A DNA stretch of 64,000 nucleotides from Hyaloscypha bicolor E (Eukaryota > Ascomycota > Leotiomycetes > Helotiales > Hyaloscyphaceae), in assembly GCF_002865645.1 (NCBI RefSeq), contig NW_020194558.1, positions 806,001 to 870,000 of the forward strand, given 5' to 3'. A program made the position numbers and the translations under genes. The notes beneath the pieces were generated by a model, which had not been told where the DNA came from, ran no database searches, and worked only from the letters and a program-made list of their open reading frames with translations. How positions within the stretch are numbered: position 1 is the first letter of the stretch; each line of letters starts with the position of its first letter. Positions 1 through 9,803 of the stretch are shown here, one piece after another.

Positions 1-360
1 ATCCTGCGGAACACTGGTGACTCTCACATCATAATCCAACGTGTACTGAATATCATGATGACGTTTGAAGGTTCCATTCCACTTCTTTCCAGTACTGTAA
101 ACATGGTCAAGAAGAACAACAATGTTTATGTTGTCAAGGGCACCTTCGCGAACCCATTTGTTGCCGTGGCCGTCTTTGAAGATTCCGTCGAATGTGACGC
201 TGATGGTGTCGGGCATGTTAAGGATGTTTTCAATCCAATTAGCTCGAATTCCGGCGAGAACATCTCGTGAATGCTCAGCTATTCCTATGGAGACACCTGC
301 ATTATAGTAGGTGGTTGAGTAGTGCTTGAGGATGCTTGCTCTAGTTGCTGGTTCGGCCAT
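1..360 (-). CDS. hypothetical protein, N-terminal part (runs off left edge)
   Basis: An ATG at 358-360 on the minus strand opens a frame with no stop for 120 codons, to the first base of the window; the 3' part lies outside. The peptide begins MAEPATRASILKHYSTTYYN and later has WIENILNMPDTISVTFDGIF, so it reads like real soluble protein. No signal peptide or membrane segment is visible. I do not recognise the family. The absence of stops and the even codon use support a real gene over chance, but its length, introns and function cannot be judged from here. Confidence 0.5.
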   Translation of the reverse strand, partial: MAEPATRASILKHYSTTYYNAGVSIGIAEHSRDVLAGIRANWIENILNMPDTISVTFDGIFKDGHGNKWVREGALDNINIVVLLDHVYSTGKKWNGTFKRHHDIQYTLDYDVRVTSVPQD

Positions 361-1250
361 TGTGGCTTTCTTTGCGTGGAATTGGGATGAAGTTACTATG
401 GGAATGCTTTGACTTGTTAATCTGAATTCTAGATGCATAGTGAAGGTTGCCTGCTACATACGTTATCGGTCAACTCTGTTTCGAATACTTGATCTACCGT
501 CGGAGTTTCGAGATCAGGAGGTGTGATAATAATGAGAGGCAACTGAAGAAGCGGATTCCGCTCGCTTTATGGACCCGTCGATGACGCTCTACCAATGGCT
601 TGTATACCAACAATAGTGTAAGAGCTGAATTGAATGTGATCAGTAGCTGACCTCACCGCTGTACACAATATCTTGGCCCAAAGTTTGCGTGGTTGAATAT
701 CTCGGTTCAGCGGGGTTGCAGTGCTTGGCATAAAGCTGAGGGAGAATAACACGATGTGTCATAATTTTCTTCAGTCATATCTCGTCTGTATCTTAAAACG
801 AATCGACTGGCACAGAATGTTTCGTCAGTTCCAATCAAAATTCCGTGTAAAGTTGATAACACTAAGGTTCCCGTGGCCTACTGGATCCGGGACTCGCCAC
901 TTCGAGAAACGTACTCAGGTGGTGTTTAAAATCAGTGTCTTAGAACGCCATTATACTGGGTCATGGTTCACTCCAGCTACGGGTTTCATGAAAACTGAGT
1001 GGCCGTGATAGAAGGCTGAGTGCCATAACCGCATTGAGACTTCAGCTGTGAGACTTGGAAGCAGAGAATCATGCCGGGAAAGCCACGCAAAAAGCCAAGA
1101 AAAAAGAGAAGAAGAAAAAAAACAGGCCACTGAATCTTACTTCCACAAAATGTGACAAGCTATTGAGCTACACAGGTGTGGAAATATAAATCAACTGCAC
1201 CCACAATTGAGAGTTCCGTGTGATCTGCTAGACAAGTATACTTTAACATC
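361..1250. other. gap, no gene seen
   Basis: Only short overlapping frames without recognisable motifs are present. The left part must hold the promoter of the minus-strand gene starting at 360. An A-rich run (about 1090-1120) is the only compositional feature. Confidence 0.5.
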
Positions 1251-1574
1251 ATGTGGCTCATAAATACCCCAACAATCAAACTGGGAGAGTTCATCAACGT
1301 AAACAAACCCGAGAGCCGACCTGAGTACGTCATCCTATCGAACACAGGGGGTACAGACGAACTGTCTTCGCTGATACGGTTCATGGCACAGCCGGCTTGC
1401 ATCTTGATATGGGCTTCCAAAGTTATCCTCGACGTGAAATCTATCTTTGTAAGTTGGTGGAGTAGAGTGGCTTTTTTCGCTGGGAAGTTCCTTACGAGAA
1501 ACGCAAGTCACGTCGACTCGGGCTGCGTCAACTTCTTTTCTCCTCAACTCACAGTGGCGAAGTTTCGGGGGTAA
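1251..1574 (+). pseudogene. HET-domain protein, N-terminal relic
   Basis: The frame opens MWLINTPTIKLGEFI and continues to PEYVILSNTGG, which matches the usual start of fungal heterokaryon-incompatibility (HET) proteins (MWLINT...L..F......YAILSHTWG). After about residue 32 the match stops: no WIDTCCID-type motif follows in any frame I could read. Two family-typical residues are also changed (SHTWG reads SNTGG). I take it as the decayed 5' end of a HET gene; intact members run to several hundred residues. It could also be a chance similarity over some 30 residues. Confidence 0.45.
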
Positions 1575-1591
1575 GTTCTGAATTGACACTT

Positions 1592-1640
1592 CTTGGCTCT
1601 TGGTTCTTGGCTTTTGGCCCTTGGCCCTTGGCTCTTGGCT
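1592..1640. repeat. 7-bp tandem repeat (CTTGGCT)x7
   Basis: Seven head-to-tail copies of CTTGGCT/CTTGGCC/CTTGGTT-type units, with one TTTGGCC variant, lie just downstream of the HET relic and about 280 bp before the next gene. Seen directly. Confidence 0.9.
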
Positions 1641-1916
1641 CTCGATAGGATTCGTCCTCGATTACATATTACAACAATCACACCACTATGCATGGTTTCT
1701 TATTTCACACCGAGTAACTACTATTCCTGGCTCGTGTTTCAAAGGGCTGAGCTGAAAGGATGAGTCGGTGTATCCGTTTGGTCGCTAATGTACGCGTTTG
1801 TATAATTATCGTAGAGGCAGTATTCTCTCTTTTAAACATGCTGATTCTAACCATTCCCGATTTTACAAGAGATCATCTCACAATATTATTGTCGTCTTCG
1901 CTTGATTGCTTGAACA

Positions 1917-2936
1917 ATGGGTTTCTGGAAGAAGATTCAAAAGCTTCAAGTCAAGGACCTTGATATCAACAACAAGAATTCTGCAGTTCGCGAAGGGCTT
2001 CGCGAAATTGATGAGCATGTCTTTCAACCGACATGGGATCAGCTAGGTGGCCTTCTTATCGACCCGGTTGCAAAAGCCTATATTGAATTCGTTGAAGAGC
2101 AGGCCAAAGGCAAATACCAACCACTCCCGCAGTGGCTTAAATTGATTCTCTCGGAGGACAACTCATATGACATTGATTTGCCACGAGTGAGCTATGCAGA
2201 GGGCATCAACACGCTCCAAGCAGACAACGCCATCACTTTTGGCTACAACATCCACTTCCCGCGTGCGACCAATCTAGAGCGTGAAGGACTAGTCAAGTCC
2301 GATGTCTGGTGGATACTGCACGAGCTCGAGCATTGCGTCCAGTACAAGGCCCTTGGAGGAATCGGTCCTTTCCTGGCCAAATACTATGTCAACAGTGTGG
2401 TAGCGGGACTTAGATCGCTCCAGGTTGGTACATGGGAAAAGTACATCAACAAAATCCATAGCAATCTACAGATTGAAAAGGATGCAGACTCCAAGGCCAA
2501 TTCCCTTATCGACAGCGTCATGAGCGATCTGGACGACCTCTCCCTCGGTCGTCCCACTGTACTCGGTAGTAGCCAAGGTTCTCACATCAATTGTACGAAC
2601 CAAACCATCCGCGAGGGGGAATTCCTTGAGTCCGACGACGGGCGTTTTCGATTCATCTGCCAATTCGATGGCAACGTAGTATTGTATGGGCCAGGAAATA
2701 GTGTTTTGTGGAAGAGTTCCACTGACGGGATTGGAAAGCCACCATATAGAATTGTGGCGCAGGATGATAGAAACATTGTGCAGTATGATCGCGAAAACAG
2801 AGCCATCTGGAGAACTGGGGCCTCGGAGGCTGGTCACCTAGGGTGCTTCTTGGTGCTTCAAAATGATGGCAATCTAGTCTTGTACCAGTCTGAACCGATA
2901 GTGGCTGTTTGGCACAACCATACACCTGGACATTAA
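1917..2936 (+). CDS. HExxH-containing protein with C-terminal B-lectin domain
   Basis: Single exon, 339 aa, no signal peptide. The N-terminal half carries HELEHCVQY at residues 135-143, like the HExxH..QY zinc motif of DUF4157-type metallopeptidase-like domains, followed by KALGGIGPFLAKYYV, also typical of that group. From about residue 220 the protein has three bulb-type mannose-binding lectin (B-lectin) signatures QxDxNxVxY: QFDGNVVLY (249), QDDRNIVQY (282) and QNDGNLVLY (315). All three keep the Q, D, N and Y sugar-contact positions. I infer a soluble mannose-binding protein with a possible zinc-peptidase-like part; whether the HExxH is catalytic is unknown. The start at 1917 is the first ATG of the frame. 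Lectin call firm, peptidase call moderate. Confidence 0.85.
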   Translation: MGFWKKIQKLQVKDLDINNKNSAVREGLREIDEHVFQPTWDQLGGLLIDPVAKAYIEFVEEQAKGKYQPLPQWLKLILSEDNSYDIDLPRVSYAEGINTLQADNAITFGYNIHFPRATNLEREGLVKSDVWWILHELEHCVQYKALGGIGPFLAKYYVNSVVAGLRSLQVGTWEKYINKIHSNLQIEKDADSKANSLIDSVMSDLDDLSLGRPTVLGSSQGSHINCTNQTIREGEFLESDDGRFRFICQFDGNVVLYGPGNSVLWKSSTDGIGKPPYRIVAQDDRNIVQYDRENRAIWRTGASEAGHLGCFLVLQNDGNLVLYQSEPIVAVWHNHTPGH

Positions 2937-3962
2937 ACGGCAAACCCCAAACGACACCAAATTGAAGCTGCAATTATAATAATACTTTGACGATTTTGAC
3001 GTGCAAAGCTCAGCATTAGTGCATAAGAGTTAACTCTTTAAAAGTGGGCACCTCAATGACATGGGACTGATTGACACTCGAGACTGGGTGGGGGAGAGAG
3101 TGCCTGTAGCTTTCAGTGGAATCTCAGTCAAGAGGAGGAGGGCCTCCATCCCTTGTTCGAAGTTTTGAAAGAAATCGAGCTGACTCGTCTGAAGTATGTC
3201 GCGATGAATGACGCGTAACTTGCTGGGGTGGTCGATCTTCATTCGACGATAGCGGCTCTTACGAGAGCGTTGAAGGCTATGACAACTTCCTGATGTCCAA
3301 GAGGAGTATAGGACCGGAAGCTCTCCAATGTTACGAAGGTGGCCGATCCATATGGATGACGGCCAGTATGACTTATCTGGAAATTCAAACGGATGGCCTT
3401 TCGAGGTGATTTGGTAAATGGTAATTTGTATCACGTGCACCATATGAGAAGCGGTGGAATATTGTGTTGTACAACGCAAAAGAGTGATTATAGAAGCCAC
3501 ATTTCAGTTATTTAGGGAAATATTTAATCCAGCGTCTACTAATAATCGCAATATGCAACAAAATCTTTGTATCCAAAGCTTTTAACACCTGACTTGTCCC
3601 ACCAACGGCATCGTATAATCACGTGATAATTCATCATTGGACCACGTATCCAGCTCTAACTTGAGCATCATGCTCTCAGCTCCTGAGTCCCTCGATGTGG
3701 CACTACAATTGCAAGGCTGTAACTTCAATTCGACATAACACCCCACACCGCGTACCACGTGCAATTTAGCTTTCCCCGTGTTCTGCTCGTTGGAGCCACG
3801 TCATATGATGCCGTTGCATCAGCACGACAGATTCTGGAAGGATAATAATGCTGTTCCTCTTACGGGCCTTTCCCATCTATCTTTCTAGAGGGGCTTCATA
3901 ATAAATCAGTTCTGGAATAGTCTAATTGTGCAGCGACTTATCTACTTTGCTAATCCTTACAA
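2937..3962. other. gap, no convincing gene
   Basis: A 156-codon minus-strand frame (3030-3500) has no recognisable motif. The right part serves as promoter region for the BTB gene. No RNA gene or repeat was seen. Confidence 0.4.
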
Positions 3963-4929
3963 ATGGCTACATTGGCTGATGTTGGGCCTGAGGAGTTGAT
4001 GAGGTAATCCCGGAATAATGCCCCATCTAGCGCTACAGTCTTTGACTCTTTGGTGGTATAGCATCTTGACATCAGAGACGCTCACTCTCATGCCAAGTGA
4101 CTCTGATACGCCTTTGCAAATTCATGAGCGTCTGCTCGCCTCCGTGTCGCCGGTTCTTCGTACCGTGCAGCAGGGAAGATGGGAGGAATCTGCCTCTAGA
4201 GTCTACAAATTCCTCAAAGGCGACGATGGATTTTACGAAGACGTTACCAGAGAGATGTTAACGTGTTTCATTAGATGGGCTTATCTTGGGGACTACTCGA
4301 CTGAGATTGTGGGGATCTCGTCGTACGTGGAGGAACACTTTGTGGAGCCAACACCCGACGTGTGGGAAAGCTCTTGGGCTCATACAAAAGGCAAAAAAGG
4401 CAAAAAAGGCAGGTGGTGGGACGAGGATATGACAGATCCTACACCGCGGCCTGAGCCAGAGCCGCTGTCTGGTACAAAGGGAGGCCCATCTGAAGAGTCG
4501 ATTCAGGATGCCGACAAAGTCAACGAAATCCAAGCTAGCGGATCTCGTATCGAGACGACCACACGTATTCATCCGCTTTTCCTTCATATCCAACTCTACG
4601 TCTTTGCCAATGTATACCTGATGAGCTCCCTAAAAGAAATTTCTAAGCACAAGATTATTGCCTACCTCAAGAAGGTGGAGAATTCCTATTCAATGGGTCC
4701 CTATACGAACGCGATCTTCGAACTTCTCGATTGTGCGTCCTCGTACCTCCCCGACTCGGATCCTCTACTTGATTGGCTTGCGAGATATGCTAGCTGGAAA
4801 TTGGCACTCCTTAGGCAGGAATCCGAGAGACTAGAGAATTTGGTAAGGAAGGCAGACGGAAAGTTTGCTGGGCTACTAGTTCGGCACGTTGTTCCTAGTC
4901 AAAAAAGTCCATTCGTATCGCCCTCTTAG
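3963..4929 (+). CDS. BTB/POZ domain protein
   Basis: Two exons. The first is 3963-4003 (MATLADVGPEELM), followed by a 58-nt intron at 4004-4061 (GTAATC...ATAG). The second exon runs from 4062 to the TAG ending at 4929; the split codon AG|C gives Ser and joins the frames exactly. The protein is about 302 aa. Residues 14-90 look like a fungal BTB domain: SETLTLMPSDSDTPLQIHE, then LLASVSPVLRTVQQGRWEES and a later FIRWAYLGDYS, matching the dimerisation fold (T..V....F.VH...L...S..F). A Lys/Gly-rich linker (KGKKGKKGR) and an acidic, Pro-rich stretch follow, then a helical C-terminal part. Such proteins often act as adaptors or dimerisation modules, but the partner cannot be told from sequence. Confidence 0.8.
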
Positions 4930-6872
4930 CTTCCATCTCCGAAGGGCTCTTGCGAACCGGAAGAAGGTGATGGTGATTGTGCTCCGCAGGTACAGTGGGA
5001 AATATTGGAACACTCTCTTATGAAAGAGGTATGTGATAAAGCTTGCCTGAAATTTATATTGGGCAGATTTTGCGCGACGAAGGTTGCTGAAGATGAACGG
5101 GCAAGCGATGGAAGGCATGGCAATCTGTGGCATGCAGGGCAGAGATCACCCTAACTAATCACGTGTTTGTACAACACACATCTTTTCACTTCAGCGTGCT
5201 TCTCACATCACGTTTGTGTGCCCTCGTGATCCCCAACGAACCCTTGGTCACAGATACCTTGGCAACAGGTTCACGGAGATCGTGCCATAAAATATCCAGA
5301 ATACAGAGCCTTTGACCCTTGGTATTCTACAGGGAACGAATTTAGGGCAAGAGTTCGTTATAAGCCCCTGTAACTCTAGATAGCGCTCTCTAAATTAATA
5401 TAAAGATGCGCTATAAGACGCTTATAGGAGATAAATAGATCTTCTAGGGTATTGCGATATTAGTAGAGTAACTATAGCGCTCGGACATTAAAACGAAGGG
5501 CTATTATAAGCCTTATTAGCGATGACTCTTTGTAAGTATAGGGGAGAAGCCCTAAAAAGGTATAGCAGCCTTTATCGAAGGCGCATAGGCTACTTTTAGG
5601 GGAAGGACCTGGAAATATAGGGCCTTATAGCGAGTTTGATACCTTAATTTGTACGCTAGAGGGTGTAAAAGTCTCTCAATGCCCTGTATTCCCGACTCTT
5701 TATACCGCGATCGCCGTACCAGCCCCACCAATTAGGTAGGTGCGAGGCTTGCGATCGTTCTTTGAGGCTATAGCATCCCTGTAGTTTAGGAGAATGTGAA
5801 TATAGATATAAACTTGTTAGGGTGATTCTGGTCAAGGAAATTATGAAGCTTTAAGTAAAGTTGTAACTCGGTTTGAATCCCGATAATGCTGTTCGAGGAG
5901 GTGAAATGAGAGGAAATAGGGTTTGGCAGGCTCTGAAAATGTTTCTATTCTCTTTGACCCCTGCTTTTGGTCTCCTGAACTCTACTTAAATGAGGATATA
6001 TATACAGAATCCCACCAGGTAATCCTGATATCGAAAAGACATCGCCTTGTAATTGATGTTGAATCTGAGTAATATATTCTGTATTCTATACAGACAGCAG
6101 GTAGCTTATCTATTTATCTATTGGCGCGGAATGAATACCTGCCGAACAAAGTAACGGGGAACGAATTACAGGGGCCCAGAGCTGCCGAAAATATAGTGTA
6201 GACGTCGGTAGGTTATTGGCGATAAGGTTACGGCAACAACCGAACGCGGAAATAAAGAGTCGGAGCATTCCTCCACAGCACAAATCCATCTCCACCTTCC
6301 TATGTCAGTAATGCAAGAAATCGATGCAAAGCCAAGCAATTGCTTGGACTATTCAAGCTTTCGCCCGCTAGTACCTTACATGCCTGCCTCATGCGGCATA
6401 GTTCATCCGACATTCGCAGGCCTCTGTCAGGTACCTGCCACCCCCAACATCTCCTCTGGTCAAGACCATCCTTGGTTACAAAAGGATCACGAACCGCAGC
6501 AGCCCTGCATGGCCGACATGAGTTGAAATCGAGTTGCTGTATAAGGCAAGACCCGCCATTGCCAAGCGATGCGAGTGCAACCTTTGATACCGTTCGATGG
6601 CCTTGGCTCTCTCCGTCAACGCAATTGGCACGGGTATTGGTACGCGATAACCCTCAAAGGTTCCCGATCGCAGTTCAGGGTGGCATCAGGTGAATAGAAT
6701 GGTACAATCAGTGCATTTCTTCGTTCACCCCCGTCCTTCCAGATAACGTGCTGGGACCTGAATATGCAAGAGCAAGAGAGTACTTATAGTTCCATGTGTC
6801 TCCTCGCCAACCTCAAAAGACTATCCACACAGACAATTTCCAAGTCAAGTTCACAGTCTTAAGGTTTCAAAT
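4930..6872. other. intergenic, contains RIP-like relic
   Basis: No frame with recognisable protein content. The stretch 5330-5830 is listed separately as a decayed repeat. The last 300 bp are the likely promoter and leader of the deuterolysin gene. Confidence 0.5.
5330..5830. repeat. RIP-like degenerate repeat relic
   Basis: The base composition changes sharply here: TA steps abound (tataa, ttata, gctata), CA/TG steps are scarce, and stops occur in every frame. This is the pattern left when RIP converts CpA to TpA in duplicated DNA. No coding motif survives, so the parent repeat is unknown. The limits are approximate. Confidence 0.5.
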
Positions 6873-8049
6873 ATGGTTTCCAAGATCCTCCCAATCGTTG
6901 CTCTTGCCGGTGCGGCTATAGCTGCCTGCCCTCTTTCTGTTGAGATTGTTGATACAACTCACCACATCGCTCAAGTTGCAGTCAAGAATACTGGTGCCGA
7001 GCCTGTCACTGTCTTCAAGGGCAACACCGTGCTCAGTGGCCATGCAACAAAGGATCTCCTGGTTGCCAACACAGGCACGCTGACCTCCTCCCCTGAAATT
7101 GTGCAAAGCAATCTGACAGAGTCTCTGAACAGATGGAGAGCTGCTCCCGTTCGAGGGGGTGTACGTCAACTATAAGAGATCCGGCCTCGCTCCTGAAATG
7201 TTCCAAACCATTTTGCCGGGCGAAACAGTTACCACTTCTGTGAATGTAGCCCGGAGCTATAAACTCGCCGGAGTTTCCACCGCCAAAGTGACTGCAATTC
7301 AGGGCTTCAAATATGTGATCGGATCCACCACCCCCACCGCCCTGAAGGATATGGCAGACTGCGAGAGCGTAAGCTCTAGCAGCGTGACGATCACCCCTGA
7401 CCAGAGCACGGTTGCCAGGTAAGTCTAAGCGCCAACAGACACCGCGGAGCAGTGCCACTAGCTAACCCGTAATGCTAGCGACCACATCTCCAAGCGCGAG
7501 CTTCCTAGTTCCTCCCGCATCAAGAAGCGATCTGTAACCTACAACTCATGCTCCACCTCTCAAACAAGCTCCCTTAAAACTAGCGTTGCGGATGCTATCT
7601 CTCTTGCCACTGCTGCATACACCGCTGCGGGCACAGCCGCTGATTACTTCACCGTCTGGTTCAAGTCCACCTCCGAGGAAACCAAAGTCCGCTCCATCTA
7701 CGCAGACGTCAAGGGGGTGCAAACCACTTCCCCAGCAATCTACTGCACCGATGTATACGGCGACTGTGCCGATGGCAGCGCGCTGCTCTACACGGTCCCT
7801 AGCGACAATACTATTATACCCTGCCCGAACAACGGATACTGGGACTTTCCGGAGTATGCTACGACTTGTGCGGACGATGATTATGACAAGGCGGGCAGTA
7901 TTCTGCATGAGATGACCCATCTGTATGGGACAGGTGATTATGCATACGGGCCAACTGCCGCGAAGCAATTGTCGGCGGCTCAGGCCGCGGCAAATGCAGA
8001 TACATATGAGATGTACTCTGAGAGTGTGAGGCTCGGTGGGTGCAATTAG
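6873..8049 (+). CDS. deuterolysin (M35) metalloendopeptidase, secreted
   Basis: Pre-pro-enzyme in three exons: 6873-7074, 7133-7418, 7479-8049 (about 352 aa). A signal peptide (MVSKILPIVALAGAAIAACP) is followed by the M35 propeptide (FEGVYVNYKRSGLAPEMFQT, PGETVTTSVNVARSYKLAG). A dibasic processing region (ISKREL, IKKRS) comes before the catalytic domain. The zinc site is HEMTH (CAT at 7906) followed by GTGDYAYG, the family's HExxH plus Asp ligand ('aspzincin') arrangement, though the loop between them is short. Intron 2 (7419-7478, GTAAGT...TAG) is ordinary. Intron 1 (7075-7132, 58 nt) has a GC donor, AG|GCACGC, and splicing there is needed to join the frames (G+AT gives Asp). The protein is secreted and degrades peptides outside the cell. 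Alternative: a pseudogene with a donor mutation. Confidence 0.85.
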
Positions 8050-9803
8050 GAGACGAGAGGGCAATAGAGGAGGTGTGAACAGAGCCGCGGGCACTAGAGC
8101 AGTGAACATACATTGAAACGAGGAAGATGCATTAAAGTTTTGACAATTTCGAATTCTTTTACAATTTGCTCTCCGCACCCAAGCCAGATTATTTAACTCT
8201 TTCAAGTTTATCTCAATCAAATCTGCTGTTCCGCCCATCGTTCTTTTGGGTGGAAAAATCTAGAGTTGTAGTTGCTAAAGACGTACTCCCAATCCAATTG
8301 ATCACAATGTACTTACTTCTCTAGTTATAAATTTCAGTGTTCCTATAAGGAAGGGACTCTTGAGGAGGACTTCGTGGGAGTGCTCGCTTAAGCCCCTTTT
8401 CCAACCCCACGTAACTCTTTGTAGTTCAATTAATCACTGGACTCAACCATGAATATGACAGAACAGATAGCCTTACGGAAGTTGCAATGTGTCTTGGCCG
8501 ATAAATTTTGTCTTTTCTTTATCCGGAGATATCCTGTCGCACAGTGACCCGTAGTTGTCCCCTGAAACATCGCCCTCAACTCCCAGGAAGTCCCATCATA
8601 TCTCCTCCAACCCCAACCCCAACCCCCACCCCAACCATCCTCTCTCGCTATATTTCAGTGCAAACACTAGTGGAGGAAATTTTCCTCCTCCTGGCCTCTC
8701 CATCTCGCTAGCACCTCGCCAGTCGATATGCGACGACTTCATGGCGCTGGAAATCCTGTTTCCAGGCCTCGAGTTGAGATTGGCCATCTTGCCAACTGGA
8801 AATACTGTTTGCAGTAAGGCGGTAAAACATAGACCCATTGTTGAAGTGGTATAAGCTGACGGTGAGACTTTGAGACTTCTGTTGGCTTGGTGTTGTGTGT
8901 GTTGTGTCGAGGAGGATAATGGAGGCAATGTTATCTGGTAGTCCTCGCGTATTGTGCTGGAACGAAGAGAGGAGATCATCAGCGTTTTTCACGGTTTTGC
9001 TTCCAGAATTGGTGTGAATGCTGGCCCATGATCCGACATGGGGGAGGTCTTCCTCCTGTCTCTTGAGACATTGGCGAGGGGTTGTCTGGCGATTTGGTGA
9101 CAGGGAAGGCATCTTGGGGAGCACGATTTTTGTAGGGGAAAGCTCCCTTGATTAGTTCAATTGCAATCTTTTACTGTTGCTCGCTGTCCAATTATATATA
9201 CTCTCACGTAGATCCGAGCATTTGCAATCCCTAGTTCGACGCCTTTCCCTCAATTCACGAGACTTCGTGCATCCGCATTAATTTTAATGAGGAAATCTCG
9301 GCGCATTTCTGAGAACTCGGATCGGAGTTTGGAAAACCTAGAATTCCCTTCCACCAGTTCTCCGAGAAGAATCTAAGCAAGAGATTCCGGGATGAATATT
9401 CCCCATAGGGCGCAAGTTCTTTCACGACATGTCGGGGTTGGTCACGTGTTTCTGGAGCGTTTTCATGGGATTTCGTGAAGAAAACGCCACCAATTTTGAG
9501 CTGAAACGCTCCTCCGAAAAGGAGAAATTCAACCCCGCGCAATGTACCTCTCTCGCAAGAATCATTCTCTACAATTGTAACGTCCCGAGTTGAGATTGTT
9601 GGCACGGGCAACCGTTCACTCCCAGGTTTACTATCCTGAAAGCCGTTAGGTCCAACCCTCTATGGCCTGCATTCAGAGCCTGGCCCCTGTCGAGACTTTG
9701 TGCCGCTGCTGCACGGCCTCAATCTGTTTGACCATCACCAAACATCACTACACTTATTGACAACCCTGGACTTGTCCATCTCGTTCAACGGTTTGCAAGC
9801 AAG
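8050..9803. other. intergenic, no gene seen
   Basis: About 1.75 kb with only short, overlapping antisense frames of low-complexity composition. It holds the 3' region of the protease gene and the long upstream region of the velvet-type regulator. The CCCCAA-rich tract is listed separately. Confidence 0.45.
8606..8636. repeat. CCCCAA-type tract
   Basis: Degenerate tandem CCCCAA/CCCCCA units (about five). The complementary strand has repeated G4 runs with short spacers and could form a G-quadruplex. Seen directly; function unknown. Confidence 0.7.

Noticed and set aside
3030..3500. 156-codon minus-strand frame
   Set aside because: No motif, no hydrophobic pattern and ordinary non-coding composition; long frames of this size occur by chance in about 45% GC DNA.
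7075..7180. Frameshift mutation in the deuterolysin gene
   Set aside because: A 58-nt GC-AG intron explains the frame change and gives a family-typical sequence at the junction, so a pseudogene call is not needed.
9255..9611. 118-codon minus-strand frame upstream of the velvet regulator
   Set aside because: No recognisable domain; it lies in the presumed promoter or leader of the plus-strand gene.
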